Shown in pieces: positions 54,153 through 63,084 of a stretch of 64,000 bases of DNA. Below the pieces are notes generated by a model that saw nothing but the letters and a program-made list of their open reading frames with translations, did not search any database and was not told the origin of the DNA. The stretch is from assembly GCA_036403095.1 (NCBI GenBank), contig DASWRQ010000068.1, positions 1 to 64,000 of the forward strand, read 5' to 3'. Position 1 is the stretch's first letter. The number at the start of each line of letters is the position of its first letter. The translations under genes and the position numbers were made by a program. The stretch comes from Kutzneria sp036403095. GTDB taxonomy: Bacteria; Actinomycetota; Actinomycetes; Mycobacteriales; Pseudonocardiaceae.

Positions 54153-56351
54153 TCACGCCATGTCCACCTCGAACTCGGACACCTGGCCGGCCGGCCAGCC
54201 GGTGTTGCCGGTGATGGTCAGCCGCACATACCGCTGCGACGTCGTGCCGAACGAGGCCGTGGCGGTGTTGCCGGACGCGGGATCGAACACATAGCCCCGC
54301 GATGCGACGAGCGTCGACCACGAGTTGCCGTCATTGCTGGCCTGCACGGAAAGAGTCTGCGTGCGGGCGCCCCACGACGTGGACGGCGGCAGCTTCAGCA
54401 CCACCTTGTTGATCGCGTACGCCTGGCCGAGGTCGACGGTCAGCGTCTGCGGGAAGGCGTTGTTGGTGCTCTCCCAATAGGTGCTGGCGTTGCCGTCGTT
54501 GGCGTTGCCGGGCGGGAAGCCGCCCTGCGAGCCGCTGGCCGAGATCGCCTTGCCCTTAGCCAGGTTCGTGCCGGAGGTCGGCGGCGCCGGCGGCCCCGAG
54601 TTGGGCGGCGGCCAGGTCGCGCAGTCGCTCCAGGTGCCGCTGTAGCCGCTGTTGCCGGAGCCGTTGAAGGTCATCTTCGGGATGGACGTCGGGTACGGGC
54701 AGTTGTACGTGCCGACCACGCCGACCCCGCTGGCGGTCACGTTGCTCAGCGACACCGTGCCCTGGGTCTGCGACTGCACGACAAAAGTGCCGACACCCTG
54801 CACGGTCGCGCCGTTCACGGTGATGCCCTGGATCGTCTTGCCGGCGCCGTTGCCGTCGATGAACTGGATGGCCTCGTACGGGCTGTCGATCGCCTTGAAG
54901 CCGGTGACGTTGATCGTCACCCCGGTGATCGCCTGGTCCCGGGCGTCGAACCACAGCGCGCCGACCCCGAACTGCCAGTTGGGATCCAGCGCCCCGGCCC
55001 GCAGCGTCGTGTTGTTGGACAGGGTGATCGTGCCGCCGAGCGGCACGCTGCTGAACCGGTTGGCCACCAGGATGCCGCCGCCGAGGGCGTTGGTGTCCTG
55101 CACCAGGTTGCCGCTGACGGTGTTGTTGGAGCCGCCGTACAGCGCGATGCCGTTGGCCAGGTTGGGCTGCACGACGGTGTTGTTGGTCAGCGAGTTGCCG
55201 GAGTCGGCCTGCCCGTTGGACCACAGCGCCAGGCCGTCGTCGCCGTTGTTGCGCAGATAGTTGTTGCTCAGGGACGAGTTCGTCACCGCGCCGTCGAAGT
55301 TGATCCCGTCGGCCATGGTGTCGATGATCCGGTTGTTGCTGATGGTCAGGTTGCTCGACGCCCCGCTCATCAGCCACAGGCCGCACTTGGTGTCCTGGAT
55401 CCACAGGTTCTGCACCACGGACCCGTTGCCGAGCACGCCGTGGAAACCGTTGTCCGGGCTGCCGTCGTTGCGCTCGGTGACGTCGCCGAAGATGGCGAAG
55501 TCGTAGAGCTTGATGTTGCCGGACGCGCCGCCGTTGTTGAAGATGTTGTTGCCGTGCAACGTGGTGTACCAGGGGCCGGCGCCGCGGATGGTCACCTGGT
55601 CGACTGACAGCGCCGAGGAGATCTCGAACCGGCCGGACGGGACCCACACGGTCTTGCCCTGTGACTTCGCGGCTGTGATGGCGTTGCGGAACGCCTGCGA
55701 GTCGTCGGACGAGTCGTTGGCCGTGGCCCCGTAGTCGGTCACCGACAGCGACCCGGAAGGCGCCGTTGCCGCGCCGCCGACCTGCTCGAAGTCGGCCAGG
55801 TCGATGGTGGCCTGGCTGACGTCGCCGCCGTCGGCCTGCACCCGGACCTTGGCCCCGGCGTTGAGGTTCTGGCCCAGCAGCAGCCGGGAGTCGTCGAAGA
55901 AGTGGTGGTTCTTCGCGCCCGGGATCCAGCCGGTGTCGATGTACATGTACCGCGAGGTCACGGACAGCCCGCTGGAGAGCTTGGTTCCGTTGACGTACAC
56001 GGAAAGGCGGCCGGCGCTGCCGTCGGGCAGGCTGTAGTGGACGTTGATCGAGTTGGCCGCGGCCGGCAGCGTGAACTCGACGAACTGGCCCTGCCCGATG
56101 CGCACGGCCTGCCGGCCGGACGCCTCGGAGGCCAGGCTGGCCTGGGTGTAGTCGGGCCCGACGGCGGCGCCGTTGGTGGCCGAGCACTCGGCCTCCACCG
56201 TGCGGAACGGCACGGACGCGCCGCCGGACGCGGTCGTCGGACAGGTGGCCGCGGCGGCCGGGGCGGCCCCGGTCAGCACGGCGGCGCCCGCCGCGATCAG
56301 CGTCGCGGCCAGCAATACGGGCATGCCAAAGGCAGGGTTGGCAGGCTTCAT
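54153..56351 (-). CDS. Secreted beta-helix glycoside hydrolase with carbohydrate-binding modules
   Basis: 732 residues with a signal peptide (MKPANPAFGMPVLLAATLIA, then a hydrophobic run and APAAAATC). Residues about 45-190 resemble a CBM6/35 module (RTVEAECSATNGA, YSLPDGSAGRLSVYVNG). Residues about 200-590 are a right-handed parallel beta-helix (VTDYGATANDSSDDSQAFRNAI; many repeats of the NNRIIDTMADGINFDGA type), as in mycodextranase/alpha-1,3-glucanase (GH87) or GH55-like enzymes. Residues about 600-732 are an F5/8 type C (CBM32) domain (NLAKGKAISASGSQGG to QVSEFEVDMA). It probably degrades fungal or bacterial polysaccharide. Confidence 0.85.
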   Translation of the reverse strand: MKPANPAFGMPVLLAATLIAAGAAVLTGAAPAAAATCPTTASGGASVPFRTVEAECSATNGAAVGPDYTQASLASEASGRQAVRIGQGQFVEFTLPAAANSINVHYSLPDGSAGRLSVYVNGTKLSSGLSVTSRYMYIDTGWIPGAKNHHFFDDSRLLLGQNLNAGAKVRVQADGGDVSQATIDLADFEQVGGAATAPSGSLSVTDYGATANDSSDDSQAFRNAITAAKSQGKTVWVPSGRFEISSALSVDQVTIRGAGPWYTTLHGNNIFNNGGASGNIKLYDFAIFGDVTERNDGSPDNGFHGVLGNGSVVQNLWIQDTKCGLWLMSGASSNLTISNNRIIDTMADGINFDGAVTNSSLSNNYLRNNGDDGLALWSNGQADSGNSLTNNTVVQPNLANGIALYGGSNNTVSGNLVQDTNALGGGILVANRFSSVPLGGTITLSNNTTLRAGALDPNWQFGVGALWFDARDQAITGVTINVTGFKAIDSPYEAIQFIDGNGAGKTIQGITVNGATVQGVGTFVVQSQTQGTVSLSNVTASGVGVVGTYNCPYPTSIPKMTFNGSGNSGYSGTWSDCATWPPPNSGPPAPPTSGTNLAKGKAISASGSQGGFPPGNANDGNASTYWESTNNAFPQTLTVDLGQAYAINKVVLKLPPSTSWGARTQTLSVQASNDGNSWSTLVASRGYVFDPASGNTATASFGTTSQRYVRLTITGNTGWPAGQVSEFEVDMA

Positions 56352-56594
56352 CGACTGCTCGCTTCCTGGTCCCGCGAGGCAGGGTGCGAGACCACGTGCA
56401 GCGGACTATACGAATTACGACACTTGGCCGCAAGAGTCGAACGAGTCAATGCAAGAACGCGACAAGCCGATCAAGCCGTGGTCAGAATGATCATTTCCGC
56501 CGGCTGCCACCGCCGCTCGACCGCGACCAGGCAGGTCCAGGATCGAGCCAAACGCCGCCCTGCTGCGGCCGCGCTGCTGGAGGTGAATGCCTGG

Positions 56595-56858
56595 TCAGAG
56601 CCGCTCGTCGAGGCGGATCCGCACCTCGTCGCCGACCTCCTTGCCGATGGCCTTGCGCACGGCGGCCTTGACGGGGAGCTTGTGGGTGCCGTCGCCCAGG
56701 GCCATGAACGAGCTCTCGAACGGCACGCCGTCGACGGTGCCGCGCACCTTGACCAGGCCGCGGGTGCCGAAGAACTCGACGGACCGGGGCCACACGACGT
56801 ACGTCCACCCGCCGGCGGCGGGGCTCTTGACCAGCGTTGCGGTGAATTCGGTCAGCAT
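56595..56858 (-). CDS. DUF1905-family protein
   Basis: 87 residues from ATG 56858 (MLTEFTATLVKSPAAGGWTY). The short beta-barrel pattern WTYVVWPRSVEFFGTRGLVKVRGTVDG, then KLPVKAAVRKAIGKEVGDEVRIRLDE, is that of DUF1905 proteins. Function unknown. The 240 bp between it and the glycosidase gene hold no recognisable feature apart from AT-richer sequence near 56,400-56,500. Confidence 0.8.
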   Translation of the reverse strand: MLTEFTATLVKSPAAGGWTYVVWPRSVEFFGTRGLVKVRGTVDGVPFESSFMALGDGTHKLPVKAAVRKAIGKEVGDEVRIRLDERL

Positions 56859-56894
56859 GACCCGGTGTCGAAGCCGCCGGCCCGGATTCGACAC

Positions 56895-57500
56895 TCAGCG
56901 CTGAGGAGTCTCATCCTCGGTCTCCTCGGGCTCATCCACCCGGTACACGATCGGACCGTCCTGCTCCTCGGCGACAGCCGGCGCGGCAGCGGCCACGGTG
57001 TCGACGCGAACGGGGGAGGAGACGGCGACCAGGGAGCAGGCGGCGCCGAGCAGGGCCAGCCAGATGCCGGGACCGATGAGCGGGACCACGTCCTGGCCGG
57101 ACACGCCGGCGATCTCGGCCAGGAAGGTGCCGGTGCTGTAGCCGGCGGCGGCCAGGAACAGCCCGGCGCCGACGCCGAGACCGCCGGCGACCAGCGAAGC
57201 GCTGCGGGTCCAGCCGAACCCGGGCCGCAGCGACGCGGCGGCGACGACGATGAGCGCGACCCCGGCGACCAGGGCGACCACGCCGACGTACTGCTGGATG
57301 ATGTGCCCGAGGCCCAGGTCGAGGCCCCAGCCGTTGATCGAGGCCAGGGACTCGCCGGTGCTGGACGGCAGCGTGATCAGGTTGGTGAAGGTGCTGGCGA
57401 TCAGCAGCACGCCGGCGGCGGCCAGGAACGCGACGGCTCGGGGGCCGGGCCGCGCCGCGGTGGCATGAACGGGAATGGGCGCGGTGTCCTCGTTGGGCAT
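56895..57500 (-). CDS. Four-helix integral membrane protein, unknown function
   Basis: 201 residues from ATG 57500 (MPNEDTAPIPVHATAARPGP). Hydrophobic segments: AVAFLAAAGVLLIASTFTNL, YVGVVALVAGVALIVVAAAS, ASLVAGGLGVGAGLFLAAAG, and IGPGIWLALLGAACSLVAVS; an acidic C-terminal tail follows (VDEPEETEDETPQR). No family recognised. Confidence 0.75.
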   Translation of the reverse strand: MPNEDTAPIPVHATAARPGPRAVAFLAAAGVLLIASTFTNLITLPSSTGESLASINGWGLDLGLGHIIQQYVGVVALVAGVALIVVAAASLRPGFGWTRSASLVAGGLGVGAGLFLAAAGYSTGTFLAEIAGVSGQDVVPLIGPGIWLALLGAACSLVAVSSPVRVDTVAAAAPAVAEEQDGPIVYRVDEPEETEDETPQR

Positions 57501-57544
57501 CCGCCCACGGTAACGGCCACCCCGCGCCCACCCGCAACGAGGCT

Positions 57545-57594
57545 GGTGCCGTTCCCGAACGCCACCTCCCCCGAGGAAGCTCGGGAACGGCACC
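57545..57594. promoter_or_regulatory. 14-bp inverted repeat upstream of the second SARP gene
   Basis: GGTGCCGTTCCCGA (57545-57558) is the exact reverse complement of 57581-57594, with a 22-nt spacer. It lies 38 bp before the regulator start in the divergent gap with the membrane protein gene. It may be an operator or an mRNA leader structure. Confidence 0.5.
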
Positions 57595-57632
57595 GACGCC
57601 ACCGTGCCACACCGACCTTCGGCAAACCTTGA

Positions 57633-60374
57633 ATGCGCGGCCCCGCGTCTGATAGTTCGGTGCACGTGGAGTTCCGGGTGCTCGGCGCGGTCGAGGCGGT
57701 CAGCGGCGGCACGTCGCTCGACCTCGGCCACTCGAGACAACGTAGCGTGCTCGCGGTGTTACTGGTAGCAGCCAATCAGCCGGTGACGGCCGACCAGCTG
57801 CTGGACCGGGTCTGGGGGGAGCAGCAGCCGCAGCACGGCCGGGACGCGTTGTACGGCTACCTGTCGCGGCTGCGCGGCCTGCTGCCCGACGACGTCGCGA
57901 TCGTCAAACACCCGGCGGGCTATGTGCTCACGGTCGACGAGGACACCGTTGACCTGCACCGCTTCCGCCGCCTGGCCGCGCAGGCCCGGGCGGCCCGGCA
58001 GAACGCTCTCGCGCTGTTCGACGAGGCCCTCGGCCTCTGGCACGGCGAGGCGTTCACCGGCACGGACAGCGAGTGGCTGGCCGACGTGCGGACGGCGTTG
58101 GTCGCCGAGCGACGCGCCGTGCAGCTGGACCGCATCGACGCCGCGCTGAACGCCGGCCGCCACACCGAAGTCCTCGACGAACTCACGACGCTGGCCGACG
58201 ACGATCCGCTGGACGAGCGCATCGCTGCCCAGCTGCTGTTGGCCCTCTACCGCGCCGGCCGTGCGGCCGAGGCATTGCGGCGCTACGACAAGCTCCGCGA
58301 GCAGTTGGCCGACCGCGTCGGCACCGACCCCGGACCGGCGCTCAGGGGCCTGCACCAGCGCATCCTCACCGCCGACCCGGAGCTGGACTCGCCCGCTTCC
58401 ACCCTGGTGCCCCGGCAGCTGCCGGCCGCCCCGGTGTGGTTCACCGGCCGCAGCCCCGAGCTGGATCGCATGACGACCACGGCCGGCGCCAACAACACCG
58501 TGGTCGTCTCGGCGATCGCCGGCGCCGGCGGCATCGGCAAGACCTGGCTGGCCCTGGAATGGGCCCACCGGCACGTCGACGAGTTCCCCGACGGCCAGCT
58601 GTTCGTCGATCTCCAGGGCTTCTCACCGACGGGGGAGCCCGTGCCGCCCACGGTCGCGTTGCGCGGCTTCCTCGGCGCGCTCGGCGTGGAACCGGGCAAG
58701 ATCCCGGCCGACCTGGCCGCGCAGTCCGCGCTGTTCCGCAGCACCATCGCGGCCAAGCGGCTGCTGCTCGTGCTGGACAACGCCGCCGACCCCGACCAGG
58801 TCGTGCCGCTGCTGCCGGGCACCTCGAGCAGCGTCGTCGTCGTCACGAGCCGTCGGCAGCTGACCCGCCTGATCACCCGTCACGGCGCCGGCCACCTGCG
58901 GCTGGGCGTGCTGACCGAGGACGAGGCCCAGCGGCTGCTGGTCAACTGGCTGGGCCAGGAGCGCCTCGACGCCGAGCCGGCCGCCGTGGCCGAGCTGCTG
59001 GCCTGCTGCGGCGGCTTTCCACTGGCCCTGGGCATCGTCGCCGGCCGTGCCCACGCCGACCCGGACGTGTCGCTCGCGGAACTGGCCGCCGACCTGCGCT
59101 CCGGCCTGGGAGCCCTGGACGACGAGGACCCGTCGACCAGCCTGCCGGCCGTGCTGTCGTGGTCGCTGCGGGCGCTGGCGCCGGCCGAGCGCACCCTGTT
59201 CGGGCTGCTCGGCATCGCCCCCGGCCCCGACATCAGCCACGCCGCCGCGACCGCCCTCACCGGGCTGTCCAGCGCCGAGACCAGCGCCATCCTGCACGCC
59301 CTTGAGCAGCTTTCTCTGGTGGACCGGGACACGGCCGGCCGCTATCACATGCACGACCTGGTCCGCCAATACGCCCGTGAGCACGTCGACGCGGACCCGC
59401 AGGCGCTGCGCCGGGTGATCGACTTCTACCTGCACACCGCGATCAGCGGCCACGACGTGCTCGACCCGCATGCCACCCCGATCGAGCACGGCGACCCCGC
59501 GCCGGGCGCGCAACCGCTGTCGCTGGTCGGCGACCGGACGACCATGGCCTGGTTCGACGCCGAGGACCCGTGCCTGCTGGCCGCCCAGCAGGAGGCGTTC
59601 GCCAGGGGCTGGTACCGCACGGCGTGGCAGCTGGCCGGCGCTTTGTCGACGTACCAATACCTTCAGGCCCATCTGGACGACACGAGGTCGATCTGGCAGA
59701 CGGCACTGGCCGCCACCGAGCACCTCGACGATCCGAACGCGACGGTCGTCGCCCGCCGCAACCTGGGCAACTCGCTGATTCGCCTCGGCCGCGCCGAAGA
59801 GGCCATCGAGCACCTGGACGTGGCCCTGGACCTGGCCCGCCGCAGCGGAGACCGGCACCAGGAGGGCGTCACGCTCAGCTCGCTCACGTCCGGCCACGCC
59901 GCGCTCGGCCAGCACCGCCAAGCCCTGGAGCATGCCCAGAAATCCCTTGCGGTGTACCGGGAACTGGCCAATCCCGGCCGCGAGGCCATGGCGCTCAACG
60001 CCGTTGGCTGGTGCGCGGCCCAGGTCGGCGACCACGACAGCGCCAGGGAGCACTGCGAGGCCGCGCTGGAGCTGTTCCGCAAGCACCACAACGACCTCGG
60101 CGAAGCGGCCACTTTGGACAGTCTGGGCTACGTCGCCGACCACAGCGACCGGCACGCCGAGGCCGTGGACCACTACCGGGAGGCGCTGGAGATCCGACGC
60201 AAGCTCGGTCACGCCTACCAGGTCGCCGACACCCTCGACCGCCTCGGCCACGCCTACACCGCGCTCGGCGAACCGGCCCAGGCCAGGGCGGCGTGGGCCG
60301 AGGCGCTTGACCTCTACCGGGCCCAGGGCCGCGACGCCGACGCGACCAGGGTGCGGCTAGCCTTGACGCCGTGA
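57633..60374 (+). CDS. SARP-type regulator with NB-ARC and TPR domains (AfsR-like)
   Basis: 913 residues from ATG 57633; GTG 57660 or 57666 are possible starts and no clear ribosome-binding site decides. Winged helix (FRVLGAVEAVSGGTSLDLG to LLDRVWGEQQP), activation domain (LHRFRRLAAQARAARQNALAL to GPALRGLHQRILT), NB-ARC with Walker A GAGGIGKTW, and about six TPRs from residue 640 (NLGNSLIRLGRAEEAIEHLD, LGYVADHSDRHAEAVDHYRE). It contains a TTA codon at residue 43 (57759-57761), so it may depend on bldA. It could regulate this or a distant cluster. Confidence 0.92.
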   Translation: MRGPASDSSVHVEFRVLGAVEAVSGGTSLDLGHSRQRSVLAVLLVAANQPVTADQLLDRVWGEQQPQHGRDALYGYLSRLRGLLPDDVAIVKHPAGYVLTVDEDTVDLHRFRRLAAQARAARQNALALFDEALGLWHGEAFTGTDSEWLADVRTALVAERRAVQLDRIDAALNAGRHTEVLDELTTLADDDPLDERIAAQLLLALYRAGRAAEALRRYDKLREQLADRVGTDPGPALRGLHQRILTADPELDSPASTLVPRQLPAAPVWFTGRSPELDRMTTTAGANNTVVVSAIAGAGGIGKTWLALEWAHRHVDEFPDGQLFVDLQGFSPTGEPVPPTVALRGFLGALGVEPGKIPADLAAQSALFRSTIAAKRLLLVLDNAADPDQVVPLLPGTSSSVVVVTSRRQLTRLITRHGAGHLRLGVLTEDEAQRLLVNWLGQERLDAEPAAVAELLACCGGFPLALGIVAGRAHADPDVSLAELAADLRSGLGALDDEDPSTSLPAVLSWSLRALAPAERTLFGLLGIAPGPDISHAAATALTGLSSAETSAILHALEQLSLVDRDTAGRYHMHDLVRQYAREHVDADPQALRRVIDFYLHTAISGHDVLDPHATPIEHGDPAPGAQPLSLVGDRTTMAWFDAEDPCLLAAQQEAFARGWYRTAWQLAGALSTYQYLQAHLDDTRSIWQTALAATEHLDDPNATVVARRNLGNSLIRLGRAEEAIEHLDVALDLARRSGDRHQEGVTLSSLTSGHAALGQHRQALEHAQKSLAVYRELANPGREAMALNAVGWCAAQVGDHDSAREHCEAALELFRKHHNDLGEAATLDSLGYVADHSDRHAEAVDHYREALEIRRKLGHAYQVADTLDRLGHAYTALGEPAQARAAWAEALDLYRAQGRDADATRVRLALTP

Positions 60375-60814
60375 GGATCAGGCGGGCGACCGAGGAAGAC
60401 GTGCCGGCGATCGTCGCGCTGCTCGCGCAGGACGTGCTCGGCGCGACCAGGGAGTCGCCGGACGACCTGACGCCGTACCGGCAGGCGTTCCAGGGCATCG
60501 ATTCCGACCGGAACCAGTTCCTCGCCGTGGCCGTGCGGGACGGCGAGGTGGTCGGCACGCTGCAGCTGACCTACTTGCCCGGCCTGTCCCGGATGGGCGG
60601 CACCCGTGCCCAGATCGAGGCCGTGCGGGTGCGGGCCACCGAGCGCGGCACCGGGCTCGGGTCGCGGCTGATCACGTGGGCCGTCGACCAGGCTCGCGAG
60701 CGGGGCTGCATCCTCGTGCAGCTCACCACCGACACCACCAGGACCGACGCGCAGCGCTTCTACGAGCAGCTCGGCTTCACCGCCAGCCACGTCGGGTTCA
60801 AGCTGACGCTCTAG
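60371..60814 (+). CDS. GNAT-family N-acetyltransferase
   Basis: 147 residues from a GTG overlapping the SARP stop (GTGA). A standard GNAT: IEAVRVRATERGTGLGSRLITWAVDQARERG holds the acetyl-CoA loop and TDAQRFYEQLGFTASHVGFKL the C-terminal motif. Unlike the four GNAT-like proteins at 1071-3028, its acetyl-CoA loop is canonical. Substrate unknown. Confidence 0.9.
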   Translation: MRIRRATEEDVPAIVALLAQDVLGATRESPDDLTPYRQAFQGIDSDRNQFLAVAVRDGEVVGTLQLTYLPGLSRMGGTRAQIEAVRVRATERGTGLGSRLITWAVDQARERGCILVQLTTDTTRTDAQRFYEQLGFTASHVGFKLTL

Positions 60815-61302
60815 TGCTTGCGCACCACCCGTTCCGGCTCGCCCGGCCGCCAGATCGTCACGTCCATGTGCCCGCCGCCGACCTCCACCGCCGACGCGCT
60901 GGTGATTTCGGCCGCGTAGAACGGGCTGAATAGTTGCCCGCGCAGGTCGAAGCCGGTTTCCCGGAACAGGTTCTCGGCGTAGCGAGCGTGTAGGTCCAGG
61001 TCCTGCACATCGTGCACGGTGCCCCACAGCTTGGCGTCGCCGTCGGAAACATGAGTGTCCACTGTGGCCGTGTGCAGACAGAACCGCGGATCCCGGGCCA
61101 GGTCCAGGAACTTCGTGGTGCCGGGCATGCCACTGATCCACAGCTGACCCTCGAAAACCCGTGGCTCCATCGGGCTGATCCGCGGTGAGCCGTCGGCCCG
61201 CAGCGTGGCCAGCAGACACAGGTTGCCGGTGGCCGCGTGCCGCCGGGTGAAGATCGCGGCGATCTTCGGCGCGACCTCGGAGAGCTCCTGCCAAGTCGTC
61301 AC
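60811..61302 (-). CDS. Pyridoxamine 5'-phosphate oxidase-like flavoprotein
   Basis: 163 residues from a GTG at 61302. The split-barrel pattern is clear: LCLLATLRADGSPRISPMEPRVFEGQLWI, and KFLDLARDPRFCLHTATVD. Such small proteins bind FMN or F420 and reduce or oxidise varied substrates. It is convergent to the GNAT gene with a 4-bp overlap of the two stops. Confidence 0.85.
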   Translation of the reverse strand: MTTWQELSEVAPKIAAIFTRRHAATGNLCLLATLRADGSPRISPMEPRVFEGQLWISGMPGTTKFLDLARDPRFCLHTATVDTHVSDGDAKLWGTVHDVQDLDLHARYAENLFRETGFDLRGQLFSPFYAAEITSASAVEVGGGHMDVTIWRPGEPERVVRKH

Positions 61303-61446
61303 CCGTCCGACGGTACGGGAACGCGCGGGCGGCCACCGGCCAATATGTTCGGTGAGCAGTGAGACGGCGCCGCTGGCGCGAACACGAGGGCCGGAGGTGA
61401 CGGGGCTGCGCGACGCCGACGAACTGGTCGAGCTGTACTGCCGGCC

Positions 61447-62022
61447 GTGGTGCCCCTCCAGGGCCGTCGGCGGCGGCACGTGGCCTGGCTGGCGGCGGCC
61501 GCGGTGGTGGTTGGCGTGCTGGTGGTCGCCCTGGTCGAGCCCTCGGTCGGGCCCGGCGGCGACGGCCCCGAGTCGAAGATCGGCAGCGCGGTGGCGGCCG
61601 AGGCGCTGAGCCAGGCGGCGAGCAAGACCGGCGACGTGGTGCTGCAGCCCGGCCAGTTCCTGTACGTGCGCAACCAGGCGTTCTCCGGCGGCTCCGGCGA
61701 CGACGGCAACGAGCTGCTGCGTGAGATCGGCGAGGGCCTCGACTCCGGCCTGATCCCGGCCGACCTGCGCAAGGCGGTGTTCCAGGCGCTGGCGTACCTG
61801 CCGAACCTCGAGGTGACCGACAAGGCTGAGGACTTCGACGGTCGGACGGGCGAGGGTTTCGGCATCGTGCACGACTCCCAGCTGGAGGAGGTGGTCATCG
61901 CCACCGCGACCGGCCAGTACCTGGGCTCGCGCACCGCCGACCGGCAGGGCCTCAAGGCCGGCACGCAGCTGTGGAGCTCCTCGCTGACCACCAAGGTGGT
62001 CGACGCTATGGGCCGGCGGTGA
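61447..62022 (+). CDS. Membrane-anchored envelope protein (CU044_5270-like), start uncertain
   Basis: About 191 residues from a GTG at 61447. One N-terminal transmembrane segment (VAWLAAAAVVVGVLVVALVEP) is followed by an extracellular domain with VLQPGQFLYVRNQAF and LPADLRKAVFQALAYLPNLE-like blocks seen in CU044_5270-type proteins. A plausible N-terminus (VTGLRDADELVELYC) lies just upstream in another frame, so either a frameshift exists or the start is shorter than in relatives. Function unknown. Confidence 0.55.
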   Translation: MVPLQGRRRRHVAWLAAAAVVVGVLVVALVEPSVGPGGDGPESKIGSAVAAEALSQAASKTGDVVLQPGQFLYVRNQAFSGGSGDDGNELLREIGEGLDSGLIPADLRKAVFQALAYLPNLEVTDKAEDFDGRTGEGFGIVHDSQLEEVVIATATGQYLGSRTADRQGLKAGTQLWSSSLTTKVVDAMGRR

Positions 62023-62899
62023 TCGCCGCGGCCAGTGCCTTGACCAACTCGTCCCGCCGCTGAGGACTCATCCGGATTGAGCCGTCCGACTCGATGTGCG
62101 CGAACACGGTGCCCATCGAGTCGGCGGCCTGTCCCTGCACATTGGTGGTTCCCTCGAGGTTGCCGCAGCTCTGCTGCCAGGCCCGGCAGACCACAGTGCC
62201 GTCGGCCTCGACGTGGTCGGCGATCTGCTCGTGCAGACGCGTGTGCGGGGTGGAGCCGCCGGAGACGACCACGCCGGCGCCGGGCAGGCTGCTGTCGTCG
62301 AAGCCGTGCAGCTGGATCTGCGGCAGGCCCTTGCGGGCCAGCGCGGTCGCCACCAGGTGGAACAGGGTGTTCGTGTTGTGCGCGACATCGGCCGTGCCGT
62401 TGGCCGCCCGGCGGTGCGCGCCGGCGATGAGCACCGCGGATCCGGGCAACGCTCGGTACAACTGCACGCCGAGCATTTCCGTGTCCAGATCGAAATTCGG
62501 GTGCGGCACCTCGATGACCTGGCGCGTTTGCGCACCGTAGTCACCGATGTACATGCCCCAGCCCCGTTCGTCGCCGGGCTGGGTGGCGGCCATGGTGAAC
62601 CGTCGGCCGGTCGCGGAATCCGTTCCCGAGGTCAGCGTGAAACCCAATGGTGTAAGCGTTTTCAGCTCACTCTGAGTGTCCTTTCCGCCCGTGAGCAGCG
62701 GAATCAGGGCGGACAGGGCGGTTTCGCCCTCACGGACCGTGGGTGGTCGGTAGGGCGCGTCCGACTGCAGGGCCGCGGCGAACTGTGAGGCCCGCTCGAC
62801 CAGGTCGACCTGGGGGATCCGGTCCGGGATGTTGATCACCGCCAGCACCGCGACGCAGACCATGCCGAGTGCTGTGACCAGCCAGTTCCGTGCAGACAC
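62006..62899 (-). CDS. Membrane-anchored N-formylglutamate-amidohydrolase-like protein
   Basis: 297 residues from a GTG at 62899, chosen because GGAG lies 8 nt upstream and the product then starts with a signal anchor (ARNWLVTALGMVCVAVLAVI). A TTG at 62983 would give 325 residues. The segment EVPHPNFDLDTEMLGVQLYR, then LIAGAHRRAANGTADVAHNT, then LPQIQLHGF, recalls the zinc site of N-formylglutamate amidohydrolase-like and related phage gamma-polyglutamate hydrolase folds. I rate this as a possible fold match only. The gene is convergent with its neighbour, overlapping by 17 bp. Confidence 0.6.
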   Translation of the reverse strand: MSARNWLVTALGMVCVAVLAVINIPDRIPQVDLVERASQFAAALQSDAPYRPPTVREGETALSALIPLLTGGKDTQSELKTLTPLGFTLTSGTDSATGRRFTMAATQPGDERGWGMYIGDYGAQTRQVIEVPHPNFDLDTEMLGVQLYRALPGSAVLIAGAHRRAANGTADVAHNTNTLFHLVATALARKGLPQIQLHGFDDSSLPGAGVVVSGGSTPHTRLHEQIADHVEADGTVVCRAWQQSCGNLEGTTNVQGQAADSMGTVFAHIESDGSIRMSPQRRDELVKALAAAITAGP

Positions 62900-63084
62900 G
62901 AAGAATTCTCCGAGGGTGTCGGGCTGCCCGGCGGTGGCGCTCGCGGTTGTCGGTGACGAATAATCCTTGCCTTGTGACTCCAATCATACTCTAATAGGCA
63001 ATGAAGTAGACAGTACGAGTGGAACGCAGCACCCCGCCGCCGCGTTTGACCGTCCTCTGTGGACCCTGCACATGGAGCGCGCGC

